Source: Rhizomucor pusillus | Lineage: Eukaryota; Mucoromycota; Mucoromycetes; Mucorales; Lichtheimiaceae | Assembly: GCA_900175165.2 (NCBI GenBank) | Contig: FWWN02000480.1 | Location: 1-32,152, forward strand | Reading direction: 5' to 3' | DNA length: 32,152 nt | Part shown: in pieces, positions 1 through 13,550 of the stretch | Layout: each line of letters opens with the position of its first letter | How positions within the stretch are numbered: the first letter of the stretch is position 1 | Translations under genes and position numbers: made by a program | The notes under the pieces: generated by a model | What the model was told of the DNA's origin: nothing | Databases searched by the model: none | Seen by the model: the letters and a program-made list of their open reading frames with translations, nothing else

Positions 1-507
1 GGTCTTTTCTTTCAAACCCAACTCCACGTTAATATCAATGGACATCTGTCAGCGCCCTGCATACAAGTACGAGGACTACGACAAAGCGACCCTTTATCGC
101 CGATACTGTTCAATCTTTGTTTAGAACCGTTGCTTCAAATTATTCAAGCATTCCCGCGTATCTTAAGCTTTCAGTTCCAGCACATCTTTCCTCTCAATCG
201 ACCGAACACGCGCCAACACCAGTCGGCACCTGTAGTAAAACCAATGGCCTACGCCGATGATGTTTTAGTCTTTCTCACTCAACCACACGAACTTCGAACG
301 CTTTTTATGATACTGGATCTCTATGGCCGCGCATCCAATACAGCGGAGAAATCAATCTTTGTTTCGGAAACACAGTACGATCCAAAGGTTGTAGCAAGCA
401 ATCAAGTAAACTTCCTTATCTTTGCTTGTCGGAAGGCGAGCAGAATCCAATCTTTTGACTGTAAACTGCATGGCTGGTGCCCCCATGACAATCCGTACTT
501 GTTTTGA
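1..507 (+). mobile_element. LINE-type (non-LTR) reverse transcriptase fragment, decayed
   Basis: The frame starting at base 1 is open to the stop at 505-507 and reads as the palm of a non-LTR retrotransposon reverse transcriptase. Visible are a QSDPLSPILFN block (normally QGDPLSP in this family) near residues 30-40 and the catalytic YADD box (AYADDVLVF) near residue 83. The element is cut at its 5' side by the window. After about base 390 the frame stops resembling the family. A neighbouring frame gives LPYLCLSEG, like the conserved segment that follows the YADD region, so a frameshift is likely. There is no endonuclease, no downstream RT thumb and no poly-A tail that I can support. I infer a dead copy. 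In an intact element the product copies its own RNA at a nicked chromosomal target. Confidence 0.85.
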
Positions 508-1130
508 GTCAGGTACAGAATCTGTTTAGAAAAGTCTCTGAAGGACTTTAAGCCATGGACTTTCAGACGTGTAACTGAAGATCAATGAATATCACAATAA
601 GTTTATGGTACTTTTATTATTGAGATATGTGGCCAATCTGCGGAGCGATGCTTTTCAGTATATCTACAGCAGGTTCCAGAAGCGATGGAGAGCTTCCTTT
701 TGAATTCTTAACCATTCTTCAAGTGGTCTTCTCCAAGATATTGAATAGACTTCAAAGTTACTAGACGGCAAACTGGTTTGTTTTCTACGAAGGAAGTGAC
801 TTTTTTTCAGGAGACATCATCTCAAACATGGCGTGACAGAGCCTAGAACATTGCTCGATGTTTTTAAACAGTGCTGGCGAATGGGATCGGATGGAAATCG
901 AAAGGGACAAAGATGACTGTTAAACACGCTTTAAATACGGAAGAGCAGAATTTTTCTCGTATTCTCTTCCTCTTCAACTTTTTTGCTACTTTCGGTGGAT
1001 GTGTTATCTTGATGAGTGGCCCGTAAGTACCTATAATACAAGTTGAAACTATCATGTTCTGAGATTATCTGCTTTGGTATAGCTCAATACAAAATACAAG
1101 ACCATTGAAGCCGCAAGCCAGTCCCGTTCC

Positions 1131-1256
1131 ATTCCTTCGTTCGCATCTGCCTCCTCTTGTCTCTCTCGTCCGCCTCCCTTGGCCGCTCTTGATTCCGTTT
1201 CCTTCTCTCGTCTTGCTCTCGCTCTCCTCTCGGCCACCCTTTTTTCCCGTCTTCTC
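1131..1256 (+). promoter_or_regulatory. Pyrimidine-rich tract upstream of MTR4
   Basis: About 125 bases made almost only of C and T, rich in CTC and TCT steps. CT-rich tracts near transcription starts are common in highly or constitutively expressed fungal genes. It lies about 430-550 bases upstream of the MTR4 start codon. A promoter role is inferred from position and composition only. Confidence 0.35.
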
Positions 1257-1432
1257 AAATTTGCTATTTTGCTTTGTCCTATCTCGCTTATCAAACACCG
1301 CTACATAAACAGCTCAGCTGGTGAGTACATTACAGTTATATCGAATTTTAATCAGCATGACTGACGGAGAGGAAACATTTGTGCTGCCGAGATGCTGACT
1401 GCGAGAACTGCAACATGGGTTTGCTCACGATG

Positions 1433-1497
1433 GTACGTACTTAAAGGACACAACTATTCAAATATCTAATACTAACTATCCATTTTCATTCTTGCAG
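1433..1497 (+). other. Candidate 5'-UTR intron (65 nt)
   Basis: GTACGT donor at 1433, a perfect TACTAAC branch site at 1470-1476, and a pyrimidine-rich CTTGCAG acceptor ending at 1497. Length matches the coding introns nearby. No convincing coding sequence flanks it, so I read it as an intron in the MTR4 leader. The alternative is part of a tiny unrecognised gene: one frame just upstream (about 1372-1430) has four clustered cysteines. Confidence 0.45.
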
Positions 1498-1686
1498 TGA
1501 TCAAACTTAGTTGTACTTGTCGTTAATTAGCATCTTTGGTACCGCAAACCTTTCCTCAAAATAAAGTAAAATGGAAAACCGAAATATGTACCGTTGTCAT
1601 GCACTTGTCGGGGTTTCCGTGACAGAATTTGAGAGATGCACATCCATTTTTTCTAAAGCTTGTTTTTCGTTACGGGCATTCCAGTC

Positions 1687-4600
1687 ATGTTCGAGGAAGG
1701 CAACACGGACGATATTTTCAACGTGTTCAGCGGTGCCACGGCCGCCGAGGACAATTTCGACGATGTCATGGAGGAAGACGAGTATGAGGCCGAGGAAGAG
1801 CAAAGGATCGAGGACGAGAAGAATCAGGCACAACCTGTTGCAACTGGAATCATGCCGCCGTCTGCGACTGGCGAGAAACGTACTCGCAAGGCGGAAGAGG
1901 AAGAGGATGCAGCGGAAGCAGAGAAGCGAATTCGAACTGGGGAGTCAGGACCGGCGCCGATCGTCGCGGATACTTTTGAGCAAGAGACATCTCGAGAAGT
2001 AGCCAACATTGCGGGTCTGCAGGCTGCCGCCGCAACCGAAGGCGAACACATTACACTGAGTCACCAGGTAAACAAAAGAATTGGAGGATCTTATTCAATC
2101 GGGTCGAGATCGCTCATCACAGCTGTGATCCGTTCATTTTAGGTCCGGCATCAAGTCGCTGTGCCACCAAACTACAACTACATTCCAATCTCACAACATG
2201 TTCCACCCAAAGATCCAGCACGTACCTACCCGTTCACGCTCGATCCGTTCCAGCGCGTAGCAGTTTCGTCTATAGAACGCAACGAATCCGTGCTTGTTTC
2301 GGCACACACGTCAGCAGGCAAAACTGTCGTTGCAGAGTACGCTATCGCCCAATGTTTAAAGAACAAGCAGCGTGTGATCTACACATCACCCATTAAAGCC
2401 TTGTCCAATCAGAAGTATCGAGAATTCACAGAGGAATTTGGAGATGTGGGTCTAATGACAGGAGATGTAACCATCAACCCGCAAGCATCTTGTCTCGTCA
2501 TGACTACCGAAATTCTGCGATCCATGCTGTACCGTGGCTCAGAAATTATGCGCGAAGTTGCTTGGGTCATTTTTGATGAAATTCACTACATGCGAGATTC
2601 AGGTCTGTTTTCAAACATAGTCAATTCTATTTTCTCAAGCTAACCAGGAGATAATAATATAGAACGCGGTGTCGTGTGGGAAGAGTCAATTATTCTGCTA
2701 CCCAACGCTGTACGCTACGTGTTTTTGTCAGCAACTATTCCCAATGCCATGGAGTTTGCCGAATGGATTTGCAAGATTCATGAGCAGCCGTGCCACATTG
2801 TATACACCGATTTCCGACCTACGCCACTACAGCATTACCTTTTCCCTGCTGGTGGTGACGGTATCCACTTGGTCGTTGATGAAAAGAGCCGTTTCAAGGA
2901 AGACAATTTCCAGCGTGCCATTGCTGCCATATCCGACAATGCAGACGATCCATCCGGAGCGAAAGCTCGCGGTGGACAAGGAAAGAAGGGACCCAAACAC
3001 CGTAAGGGAGGAGGCAACGACGGCAACTCGGATATCTACCGAATCATCAAGATGATTATGGTCAAGAGCTACCATCCAGTCATTGTTTTCAGTTTCTCAA
3101 AACGTGAATGTGAGGCCCACGCTTTGCAGCTCAGTAAACTAGATTTTAACGATGGTGAGTTGAATGAATATATCCGCATTGCCGTGATCAGCCTCAGATT
3201 AATGAAAGTTTGATATAGACAAGGAGCGTGATTTGGTGAATCAAGTATTTATTAACGCCACTTCCACGTTAAACGAAGACGATCGAAGATTGCCTCAAAT
3301 CCAAGAACTCTTACCATTACTTCGACGTGGTATCGGTGTCCATCACGGTGGTTTGCTGCCTCTTATGAAGGAAGTCATTGAGGTTTTGTTCCAGGAGGGA
3401 CTCATCAAGGTTCTGTTCGCTACTGAAACTTTCTCTATTGGTCTCAACATGCCTGCAAAGACGGTCGTGTTCACCAGTGTCAGAAAGTTTGATGGCAAGG
3501 AGACGCGTTGGGTGAGAGTCTTGGTCCAAAATCAGTGTAAAGGTTATGCCTACTAAGACTTAGTATCGCTAGGTGACTTCGGGTGAATATATCCAAATGT
3601 CAGGTCGTGCCGGTCGTCGTGGTCTCGATGCACGCGGTGTTGTTATTATGATGATCGACGAAAAGATGGAGCCCGAGGCGGCCAAGAACATGGTCAAGGG
3701 CGAGTCGGACCGCATGAACTCTGCTTTCCACTTGAGCTACAACATGGTACTCAACCTGCTCCGCGTTGAAGGCTTTAGTCCAGAGTATATGTTGGAAAAA
3801 TGTTTCTACACTTTCCAAAACGATGCACATATTCCACAGTATGAACAAGGTAATAACAAAAATTTAGTATACATTGACTCCTCGAAAAAAATGTTTGCTA
3901 ATTTATTTTCTTTTTGCATAGAATTGATGAAATTGGAGGCTGAAAAAAATGCCATAGTGATTCCCAAGGAGGAAGAGATTGCTAGCTACTATGAGCTGCG
4001 AAAACAAATCGAGTCTTATTCCAGGGATGTGCAAGCCGTCATCTCGCACCCGCAATACTGTCTTCAATTTATTCAGCCCGGCCGTTTCGTGCATATAAAG
4101 CACAATGATATCGACTTTGGATGGGCCGTTGTTCTCAATTTCCATCGCGTAAAGAGCCGAGGTGTAGAAGACGAAGCAATACCAGCCAAGTACATTGTTG
4201 ATGTGCTTTTGCACTGTTCAAAGAGCAGCGTGCCAGCAAAGGATGCCGAGGGAAACACTGTCGGGCTCTTCCCTCCCGTGGATGGTGAGAAAGGCCACCT
4301 CGTGGTCGTCCCCGTACTTTTGAACACGGTGCAAGCATTGAGCCATGTACGTCTTGTGCTTCCCAAAGAAGTCCGAAGCTCAGATGCCCGTAAATCCATA
4401 CTGGCTTCTATGCTAGAAGTTCGCAAACGATTCAAGAACGAGATTCCATTACTGGATCCTATCGAAAACATGAACATCAGGGATCCAGGATTCCAAAAAG
4501 TCGTCATGGTATGTTACTTTGTAAGAAAACCTTGTACAAATCATACTCATATAATTTTCTTTTCAATTTGTTAGAAAATCCGAGCCCTAGAGGAAAAACT

Positions 4601-5491
4601 GCAGACACATCCATTGAACGAAGCACCAGATCTACCGGAACTCTACAATGCATACGACTCCAAGATCGAATTGGGCCAGAAAATAAAGGCTGTCAAGCGA
4701 AAGATCACGGATGCGCGGTCTATCGTTCAGCTGGAAGAACTAAAGGCAAGAAAGCGAGTCATGCGCAGGTAAGGAAACAAGGATCCCCATGATTAGTTGT
4801 ATCAGGCACTGATCTACCCTTTCGTTGTTAGACTGGGCTTTACAACGCCTGCAGACGTTGTTGAGATGAAAGGTCGCGTCGCATGTGAAATTAGCAGCGG
4901 CGACGAACTGCTCTTGACAGAAATGATATTCCAAAACGTTTTCAACGACTTGACTGTGCAGCAATCCGTCGCATTGCTTAGCTGTTTTGTTTTCGACGAA
5001 AGAGTAAGTTAACGTGAATAGCTTAAAAATGTGAAGAATAACTAACAAATATCTGCTAGGTCGATGGCCCGTCGCGCATCAAACCAGAACTGGAAGGACC
5101 TTTGCAGCTAATGCGAGAGACTGCGCGCAGAATAGCAAAAGTTGCCAAGGAATGCAAGATGAACATTGATGAGGAGGAATACGTTCAAAAATTCAACCCT
5201 GGCCTCATGGATGTCGTCTATGCCTGGTGTGAAGGTGCAAAATTCCATGAAATCTGTAAAATGGTAAACGTATACGAAGGCTCCATTATCCGTGTCTTCC
5301 GTCGACTCGAGGAACTGCTGAGACAAATGTGCGCGGCAGCGAAGAGTATCGGCAACAATGATTTGGAAAACAAATTCTCAGAAGGTAAAAATAATTTGTC
5401 GATAAACTTTCGTTCAGATCACTCACGGCTGCATTTAGGCATCAACAAAATTCACAGAGATATCATTTTCGCTGCATCTCTTTATTTGTAG
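1687..5491 (+). CDS. MTR4: ATP-dependent RNA helicase MTR4/Dob1 (nuclear exosome cofactor)
   Basis: Ten exons: 1687-2067, 2143-2602, 2663-3154, 3219-3511, 3573-3849, 3922-4508, 4575-4768, 4832-5003, 5060-5384, 5439-5491; 1077 aa, against 1073 in budding yeast. This Ski2-like helicase unwinds structured RNA and feeds it to the nuclear exosome, also within the TRAMP complex. Seen: acidic N-terminus; Walker A AHTSAGKT about residues 181-188; DEIH box about 273-276; [15 protein letters not shown] (motif VI); an arch/KOW region with [19 protein letters not shown]; and the family's usual C-terminal end FAASLYL. The start is the first ATG of the open frame and is followed by DDIFNVFSG, like other MTR4 N-termini. 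An upstream out-of-frame ATG at 1571 would have to be skipped or spliced out; GTACCG at 1588 and the AG at 1683-1684 could do this. The last intron (54 nt) is in frame and stop-free. Convergent with MSH4. Confidence 0.95.
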
Positions 5492-5541
5492 TTTTCATTT
5501 ATCCGCCATCCACTTGTATTTGCATGTAAAACGACCTTTTT

Positions 5542-8500
5542 TCAGTTTGTCTGCGATAATTCTTGTTGCAAACGCTGTAGTTGCATAGCCAGAACTTGAT
5601 CTGGAACATCTTGCAATTGCATGATCTTATCAGCAAACTGATGAAGCTTGTATCAGCTGCTTATCTTTGCATGCCTATTGTTTGATGGCGTTCCTTACCC
5701 GTAGAAGGACCTTCCTGTGGTTCATTTGTTGAATTTCTTGCAATTGTCGAGTCGCATTATTTTGCCATGTTGATAACTCTTCGTTGTCTTGTACCTCCAG
5801 CTTTTAGGATAAAACAATGAGATCTCTATGGATAGACTATGCCTGATACGACTACAATTTACCTTGTTTACAACGTCCGCGGCATACTTTAAGATAGGCT
5901 TTGGGAATCCCATTAATTGTGCCGTTTTCAAGCCTACATTGTGGTTTCTTCAGTTTTTCAAAGTTGCAAGTCACGGATACCATTGACGTTATACCATAAT
6001 GCTTGTCTGAAGCTGCAGGACCATCCTTGACAGTGTAAGAATAAGACAGAGTGCAGCTGTTATCGGTGGCAGTCTGAATCTACATACATGCATGTAAAAG
6101 TTAGCTAAGAAGCAAAAGATTTGCATAGATGGATAGTTACAAAGTCCACCCCAAGTTGCAGATTAATGACGTTTGGGTACATTTGCAGGATCCCCGTTAA
6201 TTTGTGCAGATGTGTGGCAAAGAAGCAACAAGCCTATAAGTAGATGCAAATTCAGTTTTTGATATTATTGGCAGGCACGCTATACACTAACCTTTGTCTG
6301 TATAATCTTCTCGCAAATGGCTGCAGTTATGCCTAGCGCGTCATAGGGGCTTGTTGCTGAAGCAGTGACAGGTGAAATGAATAGATGCCTAGAGCCATAC
6401 AATCATTTACGTATATACCTCGTCCTAGCTCGTCAATCAGAATAAGACTAGAGTTTGTCATGTTGCGGATGATATATTCTGCTTCTCGCATTTCGTTCTG
6501 GAAAGCAGAAGTATTCATATCAACACAGCTGTCGTTTGTGAATCGAGACAATATCTGGAATATTGCTGTGAGAACACATCTCACGCCACCTTGCATACGT
6601 TTTATGTCTGAATACCTGGTCACACAGTCGAAAGGATGCATACGTTGCGGGAACGTACGCACCGATTTGCGCAATGATGGTAAGGAGTGCTATTTGCTTC
6701 AAATATGTAGTCTTGCCGCTCATATTTGGCCCGGTGATAACTTGAAAGCTGCTCGAAAGCGATGCGAATGTGTCGTTTGGGACAACCGGCTCTTTGGAAA
6801 TTCGTTCCATTATAGGATGCCGGCCATCTTTTATCGCGAGAACTGAAGTAAATTCTGGTAGAACTAGGCATACGTGTTTGACGCATTGGAAGCAATGATC
6901 CAACGATAGTCGTTAACTTACCGTGATCCGACAACGAGCTCGCATGCGCAAAGGATAGAAGCAAGTCTAGCAGAGCGATCGCTTCAGACGCTTTGTGCAA
7001 AACGCTTATATCAGCTTGGAACTTCTTTAGCAAGTCAGTGACAGCACTAGGGCTGTATATTAGTTCACTGCTTCATGTCCATCAACACGGCGAGTAAACC
7101 TGTCAGACATCAAGTACACTTCTGTGAGTGATTCATCCATTCGGCTGTTTCTTTGGAGCTAGAAAGGATAATCAATGGGAACGTTTGAATTGCAGTATTT
7201 ATCATTGAAAAAGATACTTACTAACTCGATAGTTGAAAAGCATAGTTGCTTCTTTTTCTTGATCACACTAATAAAAATATCTGGTAAAGTACTCCCGTCT
7301 TTAAACTGGTTTGAAGGAAGGGTGAGGTAAAAGCTTTTTCCTGCCGCAAATTGCAACTTGATTGGGAGGCCAGTACTTTCTGTTCATCCGATAATGAAAT
7401 CGCTTTAGGCTAAAGTAGAATTGATATCAACCACTCATTCCTCCTTACCACTGTACCGTGCTGCAAGCTCATAAATATCTTCAATGGTCTCTTTGTATGT
7501 TTGTCGCGCTTTGTACAGGATAAGACTAAAAGCTCTGAAGATGTCATAAACATCACTGGGCTCACTTACAGACATCAAGTAGACCATTGACACCAGCCTT
7601 GGCATGCGTCAGCGACATATATCCAGAAAATTGAATTGTCCAATAGGATTACCTTTACTGCATAACATCGTTGATGTCTGATTCCTAGACTGGATTTCTC
7701 CATTTGCACATCTTCGTGAAATGTCTCATTGATGAAGCTAGAGAACAAATCTTTCCATCCAAAACACGTCAGGCAGTTATCATAATTTCATCCCGTACTT
7801 TTCCAAAGATACCTAGTTTAGGCTCTGAAAGTATCTAAAAAAATATAACAATGTTACAATGATGAGCTTTCACTTCAAAGTAATTGAATTAAGCTTTTGC
7901 ATACATCGTAGATCGTCTTGAGTAAAATGTTATCGGTGCATGGAGTCAAAAGATCGGCGACGGTGCTTATAGCCTTCAAGATGCTCTTCAATCGTATTAC
8001 ATGATTGATCTTGGATTCTGCATACTGCGGCGATTGATGGTATGCTGGTATCCTTGCGATATCTGCTGTAATGTGGTCCATATCGGTCACTGGCTTCAAA
8101 GCCATCTGTGCACTGAACAGTAAAGTCTCGTCAGACACAAGCCTCTGCACTGCATCCAATCGGCCTTGAATAACGCCAAGATCGATAGAGGGTTGCAAGA
8201 TATTTGTTCGAAGTAGGCGAGATCCCATCGGGGTCACGGTGTGATCCAACGCCCCAAACAGAGTATCTTTGCTATGTCGATCAGACGTATTGGACACTAG
8301 TTCCAAGTTCTTGGCTGTAACTATATCTGTTGCGGTGTTTGATAATCTCACAGTTTTCGCTGCATTTCAATAATAGACATCATACCTATCAACATCGTGC
8401 CTGCATGATTTGTAAAATTATTAGGACTCGTGTCAACGATGGAATAGATCAGAAAACACCTTCCACGCCTTGATACGAGAACTTGACTGTGTGATTCACA

Positions 8501-9839
8501 AATACCATTCTGTCTCTTTCCACAATGTATCTAAATATAGTTTAGATGTAAATCGTGGGTGCTTTTTGAGTAAAGCAATACCTAAACGTAGCAGCAATGG
8601 CGGAGAGACAGTAATATCTAGAGCAAACAAGCATTAAGGAAGTAAAGAGCCGGACAGACTATTTACAATATCCCCAGATGTTGCCTACTTTGTAGAGAGT
8701 CCCAACAACAGCGTAGCAACATCTTCGTCCAATCCAAAGTCTTTAACAGCCCGAATTCCTGGAAAACGCATGTAAGCAATGAAAAAAAAAAAATGCAAAT
8801 CCGCCGATCGTTAACAGGTCTAAGGTACCCATGTCCTCGTTAAAGTAATGTCGAGGTACCATTACGATGGAAATATGGGGAAAATGATGCTCTATCAGCT
8901 TGCATAGGTGGCTAAGGCCGGGATCCTGAGTCGCGGTAGCAGACAACAGTATCTGGTAATCAAAGAATGAATGAACTGTAACGGATCAAGGTAGATAGTG
9001 AGTCAACGGATTGCTAACCTTTTGCGGATTGTTCACAGATATTTTGTGCAATGTCTTGTCGTACGATGGAGTATCAGAGAGCTGTATGCAGATATAAGCA
9101 ATTGCACGAATGTCATTGAATGCGTTGCGAATGTCCGTTTTACCTGGGACAGTATGCATTCACCGCTGTTGACATGGATTACACATAAACCTACTTCTGC
9201 CGGTATGCCTCGTCCTTCTGCAATTGCTAGAATACGATGCTCGCCTATAGCTGTACCAGGTCTGGCAGTACCGGTGATCCTCCTCCTGGCTGTCCTTCTT
9301 GCTGCCACGTCTGTTGAGTCGCGATGAATGATGTTTGTCGCCGGTATATTCGTGTCGGATACGTCAGCAATTCGAGAATTGGATGTCCCAATCCTTTCTC
9401 GCTCGATTGATGTGTCAGCTTGCAAATCAGCAGGCGAAGATGCTGTTACAGTGCTTAAACGAGCTCTTTTCGGTTCAAGCTCTGTTGAACATGAGAAAGA
9501 TGGATGAGTTGAGCTTCCGAGACTAAATGATGCGCGATTTGTCTCGACTGACGTGGCAGCGTCCCTTTTTGCGCCAGTAAAAGATATCGCTTCGTTGCCT
9601 TGTCTAGCATTCACTGTAGATAACGGTGACCTTTCTGGGCGGCTGTAATAACTGCTCCATCTAGACACGGGAAAGGAAATAGCTGGTTCACCCCTAATGT
9701 CTTCACGGGAGCTTAAAAGACTCGATGATGAACGTAAAGTGGTACCGATCTGGTAGCTGCTCTGCTCGCAAGACGCTAAACTGCCAGCACGAGACGTCGA
9801 CCTGCTAGATATGTATCCAGAAGAGGAGAAGGATGACAT
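5542..9839 (-). CDS. MSH4: Meiotic MutS homologue MSH4
   Basis: 23 exons, from 9839 downward: 9839-9144, 9081-9019, 8952-8829, 8758-8689, 8617-8582, 8530-8460, 8400-8386, 8326-7905, 7834-7813, 7750-7653, 7597-7570, 7508-7449, 7379-7222, 7158-7100, 7046-6922, 6863-6616, 6554-6419, 6356-6292, 6233-6141, 6079-5995, 5933-5863, 5800-5699, 5637-5542; 980 aa (human 936). MSH4 pairs with MSH5 to stabilise meiotic recombination intermediates and promote crossovers; the family has no mismatch-binding N-domain. Seen: Ser-rich N-terminus of about 200 aa; connector and lever segments ([19 protein letters not shown]); Walker A GPNMSGKT about 727-734; Walker B with signature DELGRATS about 806-813; FATH. 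GRAT instead of GRGT also occurs, as I recall, in plant MSH4. The start is the first ATG in frame; upstream is pyrimidine-rich. Several exons are tiny (15, 22 and 28 nt). Small boundary errors are possible. Confidence 0.93.
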
Positions 9840-9998
9840 GTTTGATAGACGCAAATAAACAGTGTGTATTATCGAAAGAAAAAAAAATCTGGAGAAAAAG
9901 AGGGAAGGAAAGAGCGATGACGCTGACAAGAAAAGATCAATATAAAAATGACGTTCACGCAAAATGAAGCTATGTACAAGAATGATGGATATAGTAAA

Positions 9999-12104
<2,106 letters not shown>

Positions 12105-13550
12105 GGCACACCGAACGTGGAGAAAAGAAAACTCTCCTCTCTCCTGCATCTTGTCAAGCTAAATTGGGCCACCTTCCAATTGTGTGACTCGAAAACTGAT
12201 CCAACTCTTTCTTTTTTCGAACTTTCTGGCAATTCATGCTTATATTATCTTAATTTTTTTGCTCAATACGGGTACATTAAGCGATGTAGATAGTCTGTTA
12301 CAAAGCATACTTTAGAAACAACGCGACTACTTTTGTATTTACTCGTTCTTATGCGTAATGACAGGTAATGACATGTATGGGCCAATGAAATTCAATCAAA
12401 CATCCCACGTGGATGGATTCCGGATTTTCAGAACGCCAGCCAGCTAAGTAAATTTCCTGGTACTTTATTTGAATATCTACTTCTATGCTTGCATTGTTTT
12501 CGGCAGATCCGAAGCATCTTTGACAGTTAAGACGAATTCGCATGTTTCCGAGTTCGTGTTGGTTTTCGTCGCATGTGGACTGAAGTGTGCAATTTTTTCG
12601 TCACCTTTCGATATTGCATTGCATCTTCTTCTATTACTGTTGGAGCGTCGCTAAGGTGTGGATGTTCATATACACGACATTCTTTTGCAATGATTTTTCG
12701 TCTCTTGATATTCATGTGTACATTGAATAATCTTATATATCGGCCTTTTCTACGGTCAGATATCAGGGTAATTGATGCAATGATGGTATGCTCAACATGT
12801 CTCTCTGGAATTCCTTCTTTTCATTTTTACTGGCCAGCTATTTTTTACGGATGCTCTATCTTCGTTGCATGCTGGACTTGCGTATGTATTCTTTTTTTTT
12901 TCTCGGCAAGCAATCATGGAATGGCGACCCTGGAATAATACCAGCCTGTCCTGGCAGAATTTGACAACGACTTTACCAGGGATATTTCAAATGCCTGTAC
13001 TTCTTCATTTATCACTTGAAAGCAGAGATAGATAAATAACCCAAGTGGAGATACAGCTGAAGGTTTAAATACTTCGTGATGTTATTAGGTCGAACGAATG
13101 ATCCTACCTACATATTGTTTATTTTCGATATTGAGAACAGTGCATTCAAGCAGTTCCCAATCTTACAGCCAATAGGAAATGGCCGGTTAGCTGATTTTCA
13201 ACAAATCTGCAGCGGTCGATGAAATGCAGCCCATGCTCCGACTTCTGGGGGAAGATCACCAAAGGAGTGTCCACTTCTTTAAAGATTCGACGTTGTCCCC
13301 AGTTTCAAAAGACTTCATGAATCTCATCATTCGCAAACTTTCCACGGAAATATACTGAGATCCAAACTTGCAGCCTTGAATTAATAATCAGGTTGGCCAC
13401 AAAGTTATAAAAGGAGTGCATACGCCATATCCAAAGCCGACATTGCAATCAAATTTGTATATTCACTGACTGTAAGTCATGATCTTCTTCGACAAAATAG
13501 CTGTATGAACCATAGCGAACAGACATACTGTACGCGTAGCATCTTTGACA
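12105..13550. other. Intergenic region between WD40 gene and MBL-fold gene
   Basis: It holds the divergent promoters of the flanking genes. Short frames on both strands (for instance minus 12715-12349) have no recognisable motif or homology, and I do not call them genes. T-rich runs occur near 12580-12600 and 12888-12902. I see no tRNA boxes. Confidence 0.5.
13406..13412 (+). promoter_or_regulatory. TATA box of the MBL-fold hydrolase gene
   Basis: TATAAAA in the sequence AAAGTTATAAAAGGAG, 139 nt upstream of the ATG at 13551, on the coding strand. Position and sequence suit a fungal core promoter with a leader of about 100 nt. Confidence 0.55.

Larger units (their letters stand above)
508..1686. 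other. Non-coding stretch between LINE remnant and MTR4
   Basis: The first 350 bases probably hold further decayed LINE sequence, but every frame has frequent stops and no motif is convincing. From about 1131 the sequence is strongly pyrimidine-rich on the + strand, as is common in fungal promoters. It probably contains the MTR4 promoter and leader. Short ATG-started frames occur at 1357-1398 and from 1571; neither resembles a known protein. Confidence 0.5.

Noticed and set aside
1370..1530. Possible metallothionein-like small gene with clustered cysteines around a TACTAAC intron
   Set aside because: The Cys-rich frame has a stop directly upstream and no ATG. The strong GTACGT donor puts the second exon out of frame, and only a weak donor would rescue it.
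6356..6419. Gly-to-Ala change in the MSH4 DELGRG signature (reads DELGRAT)
   Set aside because: It first looked like a broken Walker B region, but GRAT is, to my knowledge, found in other MSH4 proteins such as those of plants, so it more likely supports the assignment than marks damage.
12349..12938. Small frames on both strands between the WD40 and MBL-fold genes
   Set aside because: They overlap each other, share no motif with known proteins and cannot be joined convincingly by splice sites.
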